Of a DNA stretch of 64,000 nucleotides, positions 62,809 through 64,000 are shown one piece after another (the stretch's first letter is position 1; every line of letters begins with the position of its first letter). The notes beneath the pieces were generated by a model, which saw nothing but the letters and a program-made list of their open reading frames with translations, did not search any database and had not been told where the DNA came from. This DNA is from Coriobacteriaceae bacterium (lineage in GTDB: Bacteria > Actinomycetota > Coriobacteriia > Coriobacteriales > Coriobacteriaceae). The DNA lies in NCBI GenBank assembly GCA_902835305.1, contig CADFMD010000006.1, positions 62,001 through 126,000 of the forward strand, in the 5' to 3' direction. The position numbers were made by a program, and so were the translations under genes.

Positions 62809-63772
62809 CGAAGTAGGGGAGACGCGCGCCGGCGCTGCGGTACCCAACGCGGATACGCACGAGTCCGACGCCCAGCCCGTCTATCCGCACACCATGCGCC
62901 TGCAGCGCTTTTTGGCGCGCGCGGGCGTGGCGAGCCGCCGCGGGTCGGAAGACCTGATGACTGCCGGCCGCGTGACCGTCAACGGCCAGGTCGCGACCGA
63001 GCTGGGCACCAAGGTCGATGTCGACCGCGACCATATCGAGGTCGACGGCATGCCCGTCAAGCTCAACCAGGGCGCCGTGTACTTGATGCTCTACAAGCCG
63101 ACCGGCTACCTCACCACCATGAGCGACCCGCAGGAGCGTGCTTGCGTGGCCGACCTGGTCCCCCGCGACCGCTTTCCGGGGCTCTTCCCGGTGGGCCGCC
63201 TGGACCGCGACACCACGGGCCTTTTGCTCTTTACTACCGACGGCGACCTGTCGCAGGATCTGCTGCACCCCAGCAAGCACGTCTACAAGACCTACCAGGC
63301 ACTCGTGGACGGGCAGCTGACCGACCGCGATCTAGACCCGCTCCGCCGTGGCATCGAGCTCGACGACGGCCTGTGCCAGCCGGCAATCTGCCGCGTCATC
63401 ACCGCACGCGAGGCCGAGGCCGTGGCACCGCAAGGTGTGAAGCGCGGCACCACAGCCGTGGAGGTCATTATCCGCGAGGGCCGCAAAAATCAGGTCAAGC
63501 GCATGCTAAGCAAGATCCACCACCCGGTGATTCGTCTGCACCGCTGCAACTTTGCCGGCCTGGAGCTCAAGGACGTGGCCAAGGGCTCGTGGCGCGAGCT
63601 CACCGACCGCGAGGTGCAGATCCTCAAAAGCGGCGGCATCCCGCCCAAGCAGGCGAGCGCCAAGCGCAACGGCGGCAAGCCCCAAGACACGCCCGCCAGC
63701 CGCACGCGTCACCACGGCAGCCACGGCTCCGCACCCAAGCGCAACACCTACCGCGAGCGCTACACGGGCTAG
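62795..63772 (+). CDS. rluB: 23S rRNA pseudouridine synthase, RluB/RsuA family
   Basis: Isomerises a uridine in 23S rRNA (U2605 in E. coli RluB). The 325-residue protein has an S4 domain (MRLQRFLARAGVASRRGSED, LMTAGRVTVNGQVATELGTK). The catalytic domain contains VYLMLYKPTGYLTTMSDPQE and LFPVGRLDRDTTGLLLFTTD, whose Asp is catalytic, then KTYQALVDGQLTDRDLDPLR and EGRKNQVKRMLSKIHHPVIR. The C-terminal 50 residues are a Lys/Arg/His-rich tail. ATG 62795 is fixed by GGAGG at 62784-62788; the start lies within the scpB end. Confidence 0.94.
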   Translation: MTRTNEVGETRAGAAVPNADTHESDAQPVYPHTMRLQRFLARAGVASRRGSEDLMTAGRVTVNGQVATELGTKVDVDRDHIEVDGMPVKLNQGAVYLMLYKPTGYLTTMSDPQERACVADLVPRDRFPGLFPVGRLDRDTTGLLLFTTDGDLSQDLLHPSKHVYKTYQALVDGQLTDRDLDPLRRGIELDDGLCQPAICRVITAREAEAVAPQGVKRGTTAVEVIIREGRKNQVKRMLSKIHHPVIRLHRCNFAGLELKDVAKGSWRELTDREVQILKSGGIPPKQASAKRNGGKPQDTPASRTRHHGSHGSAPKRNTYRERYTG

Positions 63773-63838
63773 GCAACCCGCCGTGCCCCAGCGCCCACGA
63801 ACCATACCAGCACGTCAACCATCGAAAGGAAGCATTGC

Positions 63839-64000
63839 ATGATCGTCGCCATCGACGGCCCCGCCGGTTCCGGCAAATCCACCATCGCCAAGGAGATCGC
63901 CCGCCAGCTGGGCTTTAACAAGCTCGACACGGGCGCCATGTATCGCGCCGTCACGTTCGCCGCGCTCGACCGCGGCATCGACCTGGACGACGAGGCGGCC
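63839..64000 (+). CDS. cmk: Cytidylate kinase, 3' end outside window
   Basis: Phosphorylates CMP and dCMP. The visible 54 codons read MIVAIDGPAGSGKSTIAKEI (P-loop GPAGSGKS) and LDTGAMYRAVTFAAL (CMP-binding LDTGAMYRA), both diagnostic. GAAAGGAAG lies upstream. The order rluB-cmk is conserved in many Gram-positive bacteria, where der usually follows. Confidence 0.96.
   Translation, partial: MIVAIDGPAGSGKSTIAKEIARQLGFNKLDTGAMYRAVTFAALDRGIDLDDEAA

Noticed and set aside
1..64000. CRISPR array or cas genes
   Set aside because: No regularly spaced short repeats and no cas-like proteins were seen anywhere in the window.
1..64000. Complete prophage, insertion sequence or transposase gene
   Set aside because: No capsid, terminase, portal, transposase DDE or full-length integrase was recognised; only a recombinase stub is present.
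1..64000. rRNA genes
   Set aside because: No 16S, 23S or 5S-like conserved segments were seen; only four tRNA genes besides possible structured leaders.

Overview
The window looks like a chromosome segment of a gut coriobacterium, most likely Collinsella or a close relative. This is inferred from the high-GC, actinobacterial-type housekeeping genes, the glgC/glgD pair, the NusG-paralogue-led exopolysaccharide operon and the gene order; no database search was possible. Housekeeping blocks at both ends are GC-rich. The middle (about 23-55 kb) is markedly more AT-rich and is accessory DNA.

Layout. (1) 1-3.2 kb: the 3' part of peptide deformylase, then fmt and rsmB overlapping by 4 bases (translation initiation and 16S rRNA modification). 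(2) 3.3-16.7 kb, minus strand: a glycogen/maltodextrin block read glgB-glgP-glgC-glgD-glgA, then a 1098-residue fusion of a GH13 amylase/neopullulanase-like enzyme with 4-alpha-glucanotransferase, and a small FmdB zinc-ribbon gene. GlgA and GlgB carry long Lys/Ala/Thr-rich histone-H1-like tails. Shared TGGTAAAAC-type palindromes lie upstream of the glgB and amylase genes. (3) 17.0-18.6 kb: a HAD phosphatase, thiamine pyrophosphokinase and tRNA-Ala(GGC).

(4) 19.0-34.9 kb: a Wzx/Wzy-type surface polysaccharide operon. It opens with an extended -10 promoter, a long structured leader and a NusG paralogue. It then encodes an initiating sugar-phosphate transferase, WecG/TagA-type transferase, UDP-GlcNAc 2-epimerase, glycosyltransferases, LicD, acetyltransferase, Wzy, a pyruvyltransferase-family protein, Wzx and an F420-hydrogenase-beta-like protein. 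It ends with a PLP aminotransferase/decarboxylase and a TagD-like cytidylyltransferase fused to a Gfo/Idh/MocA oxidoreductase. LicD plus the last two genes suggest a CDP-activated phospho-(amino)alcohol decoration.

(5) 35.2-55.3 kb: a decayed and re-invaded accessory region rich in defence genes. Two C-terminal remnants of a nucleotide-sugar dehydrogenase flank a broken epimerase and an intact Hachiman-like pair (hamA/hamB). These are followed by a chimeric recombinase remnant, a dead hsdS, a HEPN protein, a helicase C-terminal fragment, a TIR-like protein, an LPXTG surface protein, two uncharacterised minus-strand genes, an AbiL-like ATPase/RloB pair, an orphan MNT nucleotidyltransferase, a DUF3990/HTH pair behind a 51-bp palindrome, a Fic/Doc toxin gene and a DUF3825 protein. 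All five in-frame nonsense codons found in the two clearest pseudogenes are TAG.

(6) 55.4-64 kb: tRNA-Val(CAC), a putative PD-(D/E)XK-type gene, a tRNA cluster (Ala, Ile2, Ala) with a 239-bp segmental duplication that includes the first codons of the ABC-F gene, a 160-bp long inverted-repeat element, then ABC-F ATPase, a small membrane protein, an M50 protease, scpA-scpB-rluB and the start of cmk.
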